Shown: in pieces, positions 11,313-23,400 of the stretch
Position numbering within the stretch: the stretch's first letter is position 1
How the letters are laid out: every line of letters starts with the position of its first letter
Assembly: GCA_013398015.1 (NCBI GenBank)
Contig: VZRR01006742.1
Location: 607,827-671,826 of the forward strand
Direction of reading: 5' to 3'
DNA: 64,000 nt
Source: Oreocharis arfaki
Taxonomy: Eukaryota > Chordata > Aves > Passeriformes > Paramythiidae
Translations under genes and position numbers: made by a program
Notes under the pieces: model-generated
Told to the model about the DNA's origin: nothing
Seen by the model: only the letters and a program-made list of their open reading frames with translations
Database searches by the model: none

Positions 11313-14300
11313 CACGCACTGCACAGGCCCCTCTTTCTAGAGAAATTAGTTTTGTATTTATAGCCTTTGTAATAGCCTCCATTTTTACCTTTGGAACAAA
11401 AACAAAAACAAAACCCAAAGTTCAGTATTTTAAGCAAATCTCTAAGGAAACTCCCAGCTAAATTATGCAAACCATCAAGTTTATGGCTATGGCTGTTAAA
11501 CTCAGTTGCTGTCTAATTGTATTAGTGCTTTAGCTTGAGCTGTAGGAAAGGGACTGAGCCATAATATAATTGGATTAAAAATATAGTGTGCCCCATGTAG
11601 AGACCCTGGTCCTCTCCAAGACTAGATGATAGAGGGATTTGGGTAGAAGTGAACAGGCTGTCAGCACTTCTTCCTATATTGAAAAGCTAACTTCACATGT
11701 AAGATTTTTCTTCCAGATTGACCCTATTTTTGCCTCACCGCTTCATCATGGATTCTTCCAGCCTTTTGTAAAAGGTACAGCCTTCCTTCTTCTCTCATTA
11801 GGCAATGGTGAGGCACGGGAGTTTAGGGACTGTCTTTTCTGAAGCTTCACCAGCATGGGCTGGTCAACCTCCACACCCTATATGTAGTTACCAGCACGGC
11901 CCCATCTGTGGTATGTTCCTGGCAGCGACATCGTTCGCTACTCCAAGAAAAACTGGGGTTCATTTGAAAAGCACCCTAAGCTAAAGGGAAGTCAGGGCAT
12001 CATCTCAAAGTTGGAACAGATATAATCTCCAGTTTCTATTAATCTGGACCCTGGCAAAAGGTCTAGCTAGATGAAGAGTATCCATTTAGAAGGCACCAAG
12101 TGGCTTTAGTCTACACTGCATGGGACAAGCCTTCTCCCAAGCAAACTGCATCCATGCCACCTTGGCTCAGGATTTCTTGCAGGCCTCATGCTGTGTATCT
12201 TGCCCTCAGGTGTCAGCATTATTCTGTGCAACCTTTTCAGCTGAACTTTTCCGAAAAAGTGCAGGCCAAGCCTGCAAGGCCACCAGTGATGTTTTTACAG
12301 CAAGGCTACGAGGTCCATGTTTCATGCCCTGGACTGTGACATAAAAGCAAATGCGGGAGTTTGACAATGAAAAGTCTGCTGGAATAGCATTAAGGAGTGG
12401 TATAAGATGGAGAGAAGCAAAGCTGGCACAGGCTTGTCTAAAACCTGTGACTGGGCACTGTCTTGGACAGAGTTATTTGGGGTCCAAAATAAAGCCAGGG
12501 AGAAAATAAACCAGTAAGTCGTGTGGGTAAATAAAGGATCCAGTACTGGAACTCATTTCCTGGTCCTCCTTTTCTTAGCACCACAGAAATACTCAGAAGT
12601 GGCATTGCATAGCTGTGTCTGCTGCCTGCAATTAATATGTGAAGGCAAGGACAGGTTCTGCATCACTGCTGGATTTAAGTTGTGCTGCTTGTACACAGGC
12701 ATGAAGAGAGTTTATACTACCCACCTAGTGCCCTGCGCTGCCCTCCCAGCTCAGAGAGGTTCTCCAGCAGCAGGAGCAGGGGAGGAGGGAGACAGCAATT
12801 CAGCATTTACCTCAGCTGAAACTGTGATTGCAAAGAGGGACAGGTAGTTATCCACCAGGGTCCCACTGGTTCATATTCCCCAAGGGCAGAAGTTCAGGCT
12901 TGCATCCACTTTCTTGCTTCTGGACTGTCTGCGGTAAATCCAGACCCCCCCCGCCCGGCCCTTTCTGGCATGAGGGCTTGGCAGCAGGTGTGACACAACT
13001 CTCACGTACCGGGCTGAGCACCTGACTGGCTCTTGGTGGGTTGATGATGAGGACAGCACTAAGGTCAGAGGGATGGGCATGACAGGATTCAGGAACCTGA
13101 TGTGTACATCCTGAGCTATAATAATCCTTGAACCCATTTCTGTGGGTTGAAGCAACCTGAGCATTGGTGCACCCACTGCCAATGGCATCGCTCTTCTACT
13201 GTCTTCCATTTCTTTCACATATGGCTTTCTGAAAGGACTGAATAAAATGAACTATATTACAGTTTTATTAAATAACTTTGGTTTATGTTAGTACACACCT
13301 CAGGATTGCCAGCATATGTCCCATTTCTGGGTATTTTTAAGCTGGAGCGGACAAGGCTCTGAAAAACACACACAGGAAACCATCAGAGTTAGCAGAAGAG
13401 ATGTCTTCCTGTGAAAAATAGTGACACTGAGTGCTATCAAAACCAACCTAAACCCCCCCTCAAAAGATCCATGGTTTTAACTTAATAGCTTAAAGAAACC
13501 TTTCCCATTTAAATGTTCTCTAATTCTGTAAATCGGCAATATAATTCATCTTAGGTCTCACAGATAAAGAAAAGAAAAGTACATATGAATTTAATCTCTC
13601 AGTTGGTTTATAACCTTAGAACTCAGGCAGGAGAGTCACAAATCCATGTAGACATCTGAGTGCTGACTTTTGCATTTGGATTTCTGATTTAGTTGAAAAA
13701 TACATAAAAAACTTGTGTAGCCAAACAGCTCCCTATTGGCTACACATCTGTACAGGCTCAAGAGCATCATATATTTCTGCAAAGATCTGGAATAAATTGT
13801 GCTCAGTGGATTGGCCCCTTGCATGCTTGTTTCAAACAGAAGACTTGGATGAACTCATGTATCGTGGGAGCATCAATGGCAAAACAATACCTCTTTGGTC
13901 AAATCTAGTGGGGGCTGCCATCATAAATGTGGAAGATGGGTAGACACAGAAATAAATAATTTTGGGGAGATGGAAATGTACTCACAGACCAATATTAGTG
14001 ACTGCAAGCTACATTCAGCTTCTCAGGCTTTAGTTTTACATTTTGAAAGCTCCACAATGACTCTGAAGAAAAGTGCTTTCCGTGGTTGGGATTCATCTAC
14101 TTAAACTCTTCCATTTACCAAAAAATGGTACCTACTCTGAGCTTCAAATCTATAAATATCCTTTATAGGGAGTTCTGTGACAGCTGGACAACAGAATATG
14201 TCCCCATGTGAGATTGCCTCTCTTTCCATTGACAAAAGGGAAAATATACATGACTCCATTTAGAGTGGTACACTAAAGTTTTATCCAGCTAAAATTAGGA

Positions 14301-17300
14301 ATCTACTGATTAACGTGTACTTAGTTGGCCCCTCACCCAGCCCACATGCATAAGTGGCAAGTATACAATACTGACAGCAGATTTATTAATGGTTGTGTTT
14401 ATGTAACTTCATCCACACCCCACTCTGAAGTCCTGACTCAGCCCCTTTTGTTATACAATGTCTTACCCATTTTATTCACCCGACCTGACCTTGTTTCTTT
14501 AACAGTAGGATATTTGTATGCCATTCTTGTCCTGTGAACATAAACAGCTCTCTGTTTGCAGTCACTAACTCTTAACCAAGAGGCAGCCTCTCATTCAGCT
14601 GCTCAGCTGAGCATTCACCCATAGAAACTGCTCACTTGTTGCTGTGCAGATCTCAAGCACGAAAGTCTGGTTTTCTTTCATGACTGGGATTTTTCGAGAG
14701 CAGGTAAAAACTGTGCACAGATTTATGATTTCTGCTGTTCACCCAGCCTAATTTTTGGCTCTGCTTCAACCTCTTTCTCTTCCTGTTTTCCCAAGAACAT
14801 TTCCCCTTTGAAAGCCAGCTTCATTAATGCAAAATTCCAAAATTTTCAGAGACTCCCTCCCACCTTTTTACCCAGCTCATATCCTCTCTAGGAGACTTAC
14901 AGGTCTGTCCCTACTAAGCCAGTCTCCTTTCCAGGCCCCTCTGGTCAGAGTCAGTTCCTCCTCCACCACCTGATATCCTGTGTTGAGCACAAGCTCAAGT
15001 CTCTCAGGTCTTTTAAGCTCAGTTTCCTCCCTCTGGACTCTTTGCTGAATTTAGGTGACCCATAATGTTTCCCAGAAGGTCCAATTATGAGTCACTTGCT
15101 CTTAACATGTGAACCATCCTTCAGCACATCTGCAAAGTGAACTGTGGCTAACACAGGTGAGACTGAGCCTGTAGCAACTCCCTTCCATGCCAAATACTGT
15201 GTATTTAGACTTCCAGAAAAATGTGAACCATTCTCATGGCTCCTCTTCTAAAGACACAGAACTATATTTATTTGTGGTTTTAAAGAAATAAATACCTAGT
15301 CCCACTTATTACTGGCTAATATTAATATTTCTACTCTTAGGTTAGTTGTGGTGACAGTCTGATGAACACTGTAAATTGGCAAAAGTATTGCTAAGGAAAG
15401 AAATCTCTGATATTCCATCACTTTTTCATGCCTCACAGCCTTCCTCCCCATGCTAGCACAGCAGCCTCCATATCTGCAAAATTAGCTTTTCTGGGGAGTG
15501 AATCCATCTGAAGTGTTTCTGCTGGGTAGGTTTAAACCTAGATCAGCTTCTCACTCCAGTTCTCTGCACAACTACGATGGAGGAGGTGATGCACAAGCAG
15601 GAATGCGAGGTCAGATTGGGAGAAGGTAAGGCTGTGTCTTTCAGCATCAATGCCCCTTTATACTGACTTTCAGTGACCATTGAGTTGCAGCTTCCACTAG
15701 TTTACCTGATGTTGCACCTAAGGAAAATTACATCTCTTTCAGAGACACAGAAAATTTTTAAAAACAATAGCCTTCTATGGTGGAAACTGGTCTGAGAACA
15801 GAACAGTCACTTCAGGTAATTGCATTTTCTTCAATTCCTGTCAGATTTTACACCCTAGATTTTATGTGGAGCTCTTAATGGTTCCAAAATTTAAAAAAAA
15901 AAAAGTTTCTGTGACTTATGAACCATCAGTTAGTCATTAAAAAAGTGTATACAGCGTATGAAACAGTTAATGCAGAATGATAAAGCTTCACTCATCCAGG
16001 AAAAATAACAACCCTTTCTTTACTCCAACATCAACATGTTTACCACTGGGCTGGAGGGAAGACAACACCCCTAGGTATACTCTAAAGAATAAAGTTATTT
16101 TCACTTGCAGGAATTTTCATTACTTTTACCCTCACAAATACAGTACAGATGTGGATATTAGGAGAAAGCATCTGAAAAGCCATAAAACTGCTACTCATTT
16201 TATCATGTACTTATAGTCTCTATATGATTACACTGTCTTTAGCTACGGCAGTGCATTAGTCAGCTGTGCTCAGCACTGACACATCACAGATGAACCACTC
16301 TGTGTGCTGCTCCTGTGGTGCTCTAAAGCTGATAAAACTCAGCAGCTGTTATTTTCACTGGCTTATGCAGCACATAGTGGGTGTTCTGGTCACTTTATAA
16401 ATATCACCTTTACACTTCCAAATGCTTATAAGCACATTTGTTTCTAACAGGGTATCTCCACTTAGGTGCAATGTGTATTTAGTTGGTGTTATACAAAAAG
16501 GTCAGTTCTGAGGGCAAACTGTCTTCCCAGAATGACACGTGTGAGACTGAAAATATTTTTGTGTTTGTATCCTAGAAACATACACCTAAGCCTGGTCAAG
16601 TGCTCCCCACAGGAAGAGCCATAGTGGTGGTGGAAGAGGCTGCAGCACCCAGCTGCTGTGCCTGGCCCTTGGCTGCAGAGCCCAGATCCCAGAGCTGAGC
16701 CAGCAGAGACGGACATGTGGGCTGTCTGCACCACGCCAGTGCTAAGCCACCCATGCTAATTCAGTTGTTCATGGTTTTGTGAGTGTACTGGGCTGACTCC
16801 ATGCTTTCAGGAGAAGGGGCAACCCCAGCTGGCCCCCTGTGGGGACACTAACCTGTAGCAGGAGAATGGGAAGAAGCTGGAAAGGAGCATTAGCAAAAAG
16901 AGGTCTGCAAAATGCCATCTGCCAAGGAGAAGGATTGACTATTGACTTGTCCCTTTCAGTACAAGACAGATGTGCTGTAATGGAGTCAGGTTAAAAACAA
17001 ACACAGGGAAGTGATTCCTCAAGGAGCCAGTGGGCATGACTTTGTTGCCAAAAGACATTTTGTCTTCACAGGTTTAGAGGAACAGTGGACAAGCACTTGG
17101 AAAGGGATCTACTATGGGTTACTAAACAGAAGAAACTGTCACAGGCACAAAAAAATGCTTCTAGTTGAAAAAGGTCAAAGACTGTGGAAGCACTTTACAG
17201 CTTACTTACCTCTTCTCATTCATCAACAAGCATCCCAATGAGGACACTGTTTTTCTTTTTCCCTGGGGGAGACCACAGGTGTGGTCCCCCATTGCCACAA

Positions 17301-17772
17301 TTCAGGGAGACAAGTTGCCTGTTTTGGGGACAGCTGCAAGATGAGTGCAACCAAAATGCTAGGGATGGGCCTCATTCAGGGAAAACACTGAGGATATCCC
17401 CTGTTACTCTGGGAGTCGGAATGTGGGCTTGAGTTACACAGATCTAAACCATCACAGCTGTCAACATCCAGCCAAAGCAATGGACAAGTAAATGGCAGCA
17501 ATTATGTCTGTGCTCAAAACCATGTTCCTGAAAGCCTCCAGTTTTTCCATAAGCATTTTTCTGGGTCTGAAATTCTCTGGAGTATCTGTAAGTGTTCAGC
17601 ACCTGGCTTATGCCTATGCTCTTTTAATATCCACTGGGCAGGTACTTCTCTGGACAAATACCTAGAGGCTTATCTCCATGGGCAGTTGCACTGCGGCAAA
17701 GCAATCCCCAGCAAAGCAATCCCTCCGTGCTGGGCAGCAGTAGTTTCCACCCTCCTTTGTATAATAATGCTA
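11313..17772. other. Noncoding single-copy stretch
   Basis: No gene is recognised. The stretch has ordinary mixed composition, with a C8 run near 12943 and an A12 run near 15893. Open frames around 12100-13218 overlap one another on both strands and show no domain. A 14-bp motif (AGCAAAGCAATCCC) appears twice in tandem near 17696-17723, just before the minisatellite. Confidence 0.55.
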
Positions 17773-17862
17773 GGGAAGGGAAGTTCCGGGAAGGGAAGTT
17801 CCGGGAAGGGAAGTTCCGGGAAGGGAAGTTCCGGGAAGGGAAGTTCCGGGAAGGGAAGTTCC
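17773..17862 (+). repeat. 15-bp minisatellite, 6 units, with STAT-like palindromes
   Basis: Six perfect tandem copies of the 15-bp unit GGGAAGGGAAGTTCC are seen. Each junction creates TTCCGGGAA, at 17784, 17799, 17814, 17829, 17844 and 17859. TTCCGGGAA fits the TTC-N3-GAA palindrome bound by STAT dimers, so the array could present six evenly spaced sites. Whether any are bound is inference. The perfect identity of the units suggests recent expansion and likely length variation. The apparent Gly-Lys-Gly-Ser-Ser repeat protein in one frame is translated minisatellite, not a gene. Confidence 0.95.
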
Positions 17863-17899
17863 GGGAAGGGAAGGGAAGGGAAGGGAAGGGAAGGGAAGG
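17863..17899 (+). repeat. (GGGAA)7 array, G-quadruplex-capable
   Basis: Directly after the 15-bp array come seven GGGAA pentamers, then GGAATT. Seven GGG runs with 2-base loops easily satisfy the G-quadruplex rule. The 15-bp unit itself contains GGGAA, so the two arrays probably share an origin, one having arisen from the other by slippage. Confidence 0.93.
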
Positions 17900-20339
17900 A
17901 ATTAGGATGACCTAATCAAGTTCAAATTAGAACAGCAGAATTCTGGGAAGATATGTAGCACATTCCCTGGAAACATAGTCTTTCCTGAGCGTAAGTACTC
18001 CCTAAGGTCCTGCTCCCCTGGGAACCTGCCACCAGCACTGTAATGTGCAAAGATCAACAGCAGCAACCAACAGCAGAGCAGAACCCAAATTTCTGCTAAA
18101 TACTCCTGTCACCAGCTGGGGACAAAGGCTTACTCACTCACAGCCTCTCAAACTTTTCTGAAATTAGTATCAGGTTAGACTGGGCTTCGGAGCTAACTGC
18201 TACAAAATCTCAACCTCCCCTTTGCCCCTCGCAGTCTAGATGCTCAAGGACAGGGAGAGTATCCCAAATCCATGCCACCAAACACTCCAGCATTATGTCT
18301 GCAAGGCTTAATAGTCCCAATATCTTCAGTGTGTGCCAACTCAAACAAGAAACGGTGAGCATGGCACAGGCGGGGGAAATGGGCTCCTCCCCATGCACCA
18401 ATGGAAAAGGAGTGGCACATGGCACCAGCCCGGCAGGCCCTCCTCGTCCAAGAGGCACAGAGCAGGGAGGGCAGACTGCTGCAGGTGCAGGAAAGACATG
18501 GAGTTTGAGTCTCCCCGCAGATTTCCTATGTTCCTTCCAAAGTCACAGTATTTTAATTGATATTTCTTATGAGAATTCAACAGGTGCAACATAAATCCCA
18601 TGGATTGTGCTGAATCCCACAAAATCTTGACTTTCATTTTGGAAGGGTGGGGAAGGGAAGAGGAGTTTTCTTGCTCTTTGGGTTTTCAGCCTTGAGCTAC
18701 ATGAGACAGAAAAAATGCTGTATTTGCTCAAAGTGCTGCCAGATTAACATAAGCAGCTATTCATCTTATTTTTCTGAAAGGATGGTTAAGCCATTGAGGA
18801 AAACTCATTGAGTACAGAAATGCTTTCAGTTATAGCACAAGCACAGAGGGGACAAACCTGGCTTTTCCCTTTATGTGGGGGGCAAAAGCTCCTATGTCCA
18901 TTTCTGCCCCTTCAGGCACGCCCGGCAATGCAGAATGGGACAGCAGCAGTGCCAGCAAGAGAACCTCTGGGCTTGTGGATACCCACTGGAACCCTGCTAA
19001 AACCAGTTAATTAACCCATTCTGACAAGGTTTTAGTTGTGAGGTGAGGTGCTAGTGGTAACAAAGGTAGATGTCACTGCATGTGATTTCTTTAGCATTAA
19101 GGCATGATGTATCTGCTCATGGTTTACTCCCTACTTGACCAATGGCTCAGGATCTGCAAGACTCCACATGGTACACAGCTAAACAAAGAGCAGGTAGGGA
19201 AGGAGGTCCTGGAAATAAAGACACACTTCCACTTCTCATTTTTGCAATTGGCCTTGTATAGTATTTCTTTAAGAAAATTCCTGATACGGGTTTGTTAGAT
19301 GGTTTGAATATTTTTAGATTTCTGTACTAAAAAAAGTATTATAAAAATGTTCATCCTGCCCAAAAGTTCAGACCACCTAGGAAGACCATACTTCTAGCTC
19401 TTAGAAAATGATGAAGCTCAGAAACTGCAAATCTGCATGTTTTTCTCCCCACTCCTGTACCCATTCTCTACTATCTAGCACATTTGCAGTTTGGTTTGAG
19501 TGCCTGACACGGGTCCTGCACTGATGCCAGGCCAGTCTGATAGTCCTCAATAGGAAGGAACAGATATCTATCTGCTGACAGATGTTTGTCAACTGATAGA
19601 CGAGGTTTACATCTTTAGGAAAACGACAATTTTCTTCTAACATCAGCACTAATGCTCTGCACCAGAACAACAGCAACAGTAAAACTGCTGGCAGTAGTAA
19701 TATAATGCTAACATTGATGATAATAATAATAACGACAAGCTTTACTGAGAACATACTGAAGACCCTTAAATTCTGCAATACTGACTTCATTTAGCACAAT
19801 CAGATGTGATTTTAAAGCAGAAATAAAAAACTAGGCAGAAAGGATGATCTCTCATCTCCTTTCATTATTTACAGCAGAGGGGAAGAAATGGGGCTTTTTC
19901 GTCCCCCCCAAAAAAATCTGAGATTTTTCACTAGAATAAAAAGTTGAAATATCAAAAAGTTTTTGTAAATGAAAATCTAAAGCAATACAAAACACAAAAT
20001 ATGGATCAATGCAAGAAAAACACTTATCTTACTCCTCCTTGGCGTCTTTTGTCTATACCTTGACGTAAAAGTAATCTAAAAAACTTGCACTAAAATAAAA
20101 TACAACTTTAAAATATATGCTTGGGTGTTTAAATGCATTATTCCGACTTTCTAAGCATTTTTCCTGATTTTTAAACAAAAAAAAAATTATGAAAATGGCT
20201 GTTCCTCAACAGACAGCGCATGTTCATGAACGCAGAATTTTTGACTAAAAGACAACTGCTTAATTCTAAGTCATCTTTGCCCTCCTCTAGAAGCCTGATG
20301 AACTCTAATACCTGACATTTTCACTGTACAGGTCCTAAA
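17900..20339. other. Noncoding single-copy stretch
   Basis: No gene is recognised. Frames near 18210-18637 overlap on both strands without a domain. A GATAATAATAATAA microsatellite-like tract is near 19719-19732. Around 19860-20190 the sequence is A-rich and low in information. Confidence 0.55.
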
Positions 20340-20482
20340 ACAGGTCACCATGGGAATCAACATCATTATCCTCATTTGCCACAGTGGAAGACTGAGGGAC
20401 TCACCCCAGGACGAGCAACAGACCACGGAGCCGAAATGAGAACTTTCCCCTGTCACTTGCAGTTCAGTGCTCTTTGGTCTTA
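20340..20482 (-). mobile_element. MIR-like (CORE) SINE relic
   Basis: Read on the plus strand, this matches the reverse complement of the MIR SINE in order: a TTATCCTCATTT block, a GGAAGACTGAGGGACTCA block corresponding to GAAACTGAGGCTCAGA, a CAGGACGAGCAACAGACCACGG block corresponding to the CAAGGTCACACAGC region, GGAGCCGAAATGAGAAC corresponding to the split promoter (B box) region, and finally CAGTGCTCTTTGG. Family knowledge: MIR elements are tRNA-derived and were active before the amniote radiation, so copies are rare and strongly diverged in birds. Substitutions are many and the element is inactive. Confidence 0.72.
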
Positions 20483-23400
20483 GCTGTGTAACCAAAAAAT
20501 GCTCTCTGAACTGATCATTTATATTCTAGCCCTGATTTTGGAAGAAACAGTGACAATAAAGCCCTTCTCTAAAGAGCAGGAGAAACACCAGCACTTCTCC
20601 CGTGGGAATTATTGCGAGCAATTCTGCTGAGTGAGTGAAGCAATGTAGTGGGGGGGGTCTAAAAAGATTGGGACCTGGCATGCCCTTTTTCATTTCCCCC
20701 TAACAAAGCAGATTTATCTACATTTATGAAAGACACAAAGCTGAGAGAAGGTAACCTAAAATTTAAGTAGGGAGCATATGGAAAGCTTAAATAAAAGTCT
20801 TTCAAGGAAAAATAATGAGCAGAATTACAGCAGAAACAGTTGCTATATGGATAAGGCAAAATATTTGACAATGAAAACATCTCTGAGAAGAAAGCACCAG
20901 GGTAGAGCTGTTATAGCCTCAGAGGCCTTTTCCTTCAGACTTCTTATTTTATAACATATTTCTAAAACACAACACCCACAACTGTTTTTCTTCATCTATC
21001 AAAGCATAAAATTGCCAGTCCTTTGGCCTAACTTAAATGAAGGAAGTAGCAATGTTAGGTTTAATTAAAAACAGCAAATATTTGTACAGCTGTCCCTGGT
21101 TTCACAGCACAGAAATAGGTTTAGCATCAAATCTTACAGTTTTAAGTCCTCTGGGAACTATATACAAAAACATATAGGATCCTTCTGGCTGAGTTGCTAA
21201 AGCCAAAAATACAGGTTTTTTGAGTTATTTCAGGTGGGGCTCATTCAGCCTTCCCTTTTCCAAACCACTGTTTTCCTACTTCAGACTTTTTTCTTTCTTT
21301 TTTTTTTTTTCCATGCTCCAAACGTGGTACTCTAAGGTTGACAGGTTTGGGTGCACTTGATGCATTTTAGGGTTGTGAATAATAATAATAGTAATAAAAG
21401 TGAGGGTAGTCTGAGAAGTTTCAGCTTATCAGCAGCCTTTTTGATGGAAACCCTGATGGCCAGAGCCATCTGGGCATTTCCAGGGATCTCTGCCTCTCCA
21501 TATGGGTGTCACTGGGAGGCACCTAGCATGGGATGCAGGAGTATCAACCAAATCTATCCCCAAAACTGGGAGGGGTCTGGAACGAAGGGGTTTGCTCCTG
21601 GCCCTTGCTCTCATTTTAAATTACACATTGAAACACACTGTAAAAGCCTTCTGCACCAAGCTTTATATTGCAGGCTTTGGAGGGCTGACTCCACATGCAC
21701 CTCACCCACGTGACTGGGCCAGCCATGGCAAGCCCACTCCCAGCAGGGACCACGGGAGGATTTACACCACCTTGTGCAAGAGGCTTGGCAGCCCCAAGTT
21801 CTGGACTCACTGGCCTGTTCCTCCCAGGGACCCGCAACTTTCAGCCTGCTGCGGGGTGCTGGAGAGGCAAGTGGGGCAGGTGGCTAGCCACCATATGGCC
21901 AGAGGTAAGAGGGAAGAAGGAGAGAAAGGGCCAAACTGGGTTTAAAAAGCCTCACCCAGGTCTGGAGTAGGTAGAGAGGTGGGAATGCTGATGGCTGGAT
22001 CGGGTGCTCTGCTTGCATCCATCAGGCACCAGGCAGGGGCTCTCCTCGTCCTCTGGACTGCTGCAGCCCCCCAACTTCCCCACAGCCCCCACAGCCTTCC
22101 CACACCCAAACCTCCAGCACCAGCAGGTCTGGCCCAGCTTGGCACAGACCAGGAGAGGAGGGGGGGGTATCCAAGCATGGTGGGGCTCAGGGGCTGGAAG
22201 GAGAGAGAAAAGCTCTGGGGAAAAGCCCCAAGGAAGGAGAAGAGAGTGGAGAAATACCTCTCAGCCCTGGTGAGCCCAGGCCAGGTGGGCTGGCCCAGAC
22301 AAGGCTGGAGAGATGTGAGGCACTTCAAGACATGGCTCTGTGCAGCATGATGTCCCTACTAGTAGCAGCAACTTCTCATCTTCTACATGTAGAACATCTC
22401 CTGTTGCCTCTCCTACAGCAGCATCCTCTTCCTCTCCACCCAACTCTAAGTAAGAGAGAGACAAGAAGTACAATGATCTTGGGTTTCTGACAGAATGGCA
22501 GTGGACTACACCCATAATTGCACACATTGGGTCTTGCCATGTGAACTGGAAGAGTTTAAATTACAGTAATTTTCAGTTAAGTAATTTAAGTCTAAAGCCT
22601 GCAAAATAGAAAGCTACTTGACAGTTAAGTGCAGTTGTATCACAGGGGTTCAGAGGATAAAAAAGCTTTTTTGGCAGAATGAAGGCTTACTGACATGCTC
22701 AGTAGCCTGGAAAGATTATTCAGAGGTTTTTCAGAAGCCAGTTTCATGTGTCTAAATTTCTAGAATTGCACATAAAGTCTTAAACTGTAAAGCTATTCTC
22801 CAGTCCTCAAGGAACCAAAAAGCAACACAAGATGCAGAGATGTAACCTGCAAGTAGAATATGACTGACCTCACAGACCACAGAGCTCACAGTTGTTCGAA
22901 ACTGACACACTATATGCCCAGCATAAGAGGCCAAATGGACAAATACTTGGAAAAATCCTCAATTTTCCAATAAATACAACTGTTATGCATATTAGCCCAG
23001 GAAGAAGACTAAGAAAAAGCCTAGGTATGGGCTTACAATTCATGGGTTTAGTTGTTCGAGTCCAACATCTCTCCAATGTCTTGTCCCCAGTCAGTTTACT
23101 TTGGCATGTCCAAAAGGTTTTTACCTTACCATGTCTTGGGTATACCATGTACAACAAGATGGCAGTTCTTATCCAATTTTTAGTACCAAAGGTGCATACC
23201 ACACAAACACCATCAGTAGAAGACACCAGTTGCTGGGCCAGGTGAGCTAAAACTAGAATCTGCTATGTTGCTTCTATGCCAACCTTCCCAGTATAGACCA
23301 GTGCAATGTGGGAAACTGGGGCAAACTGAAGCAGCAAAGACGTAACCACTTTAAAGTCTCATCTGGCAGATAAATACTTGTGAATGAAGTTTTGCCTTCT

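Noticed and set aside
14995..15040. MIR-like phrase 'ctcagtttcctccctctgga'
   Set aside because: Only one block resembles MIR, and neighbouring blocks do not follow.
17773..17899. CRISPR array
   Set aside because: The units are directly adjacent with no variable spacers, and the DNA is animal-type.
17686..17915. Gly-Lys-Gly-Ser-Ser and Arg-Glu-Gly-Lys-Phe repeat proteins
   Set aside because: These are two frames of the same 15-bp minisatellite, with no sensible protein on either side.
21429..22330. Overlapping frames suggesting an exon
   Set aside because: Frames are open on both strands in GC-richer DNA with no recognisable protein and no paired splice sites that fit one frame.
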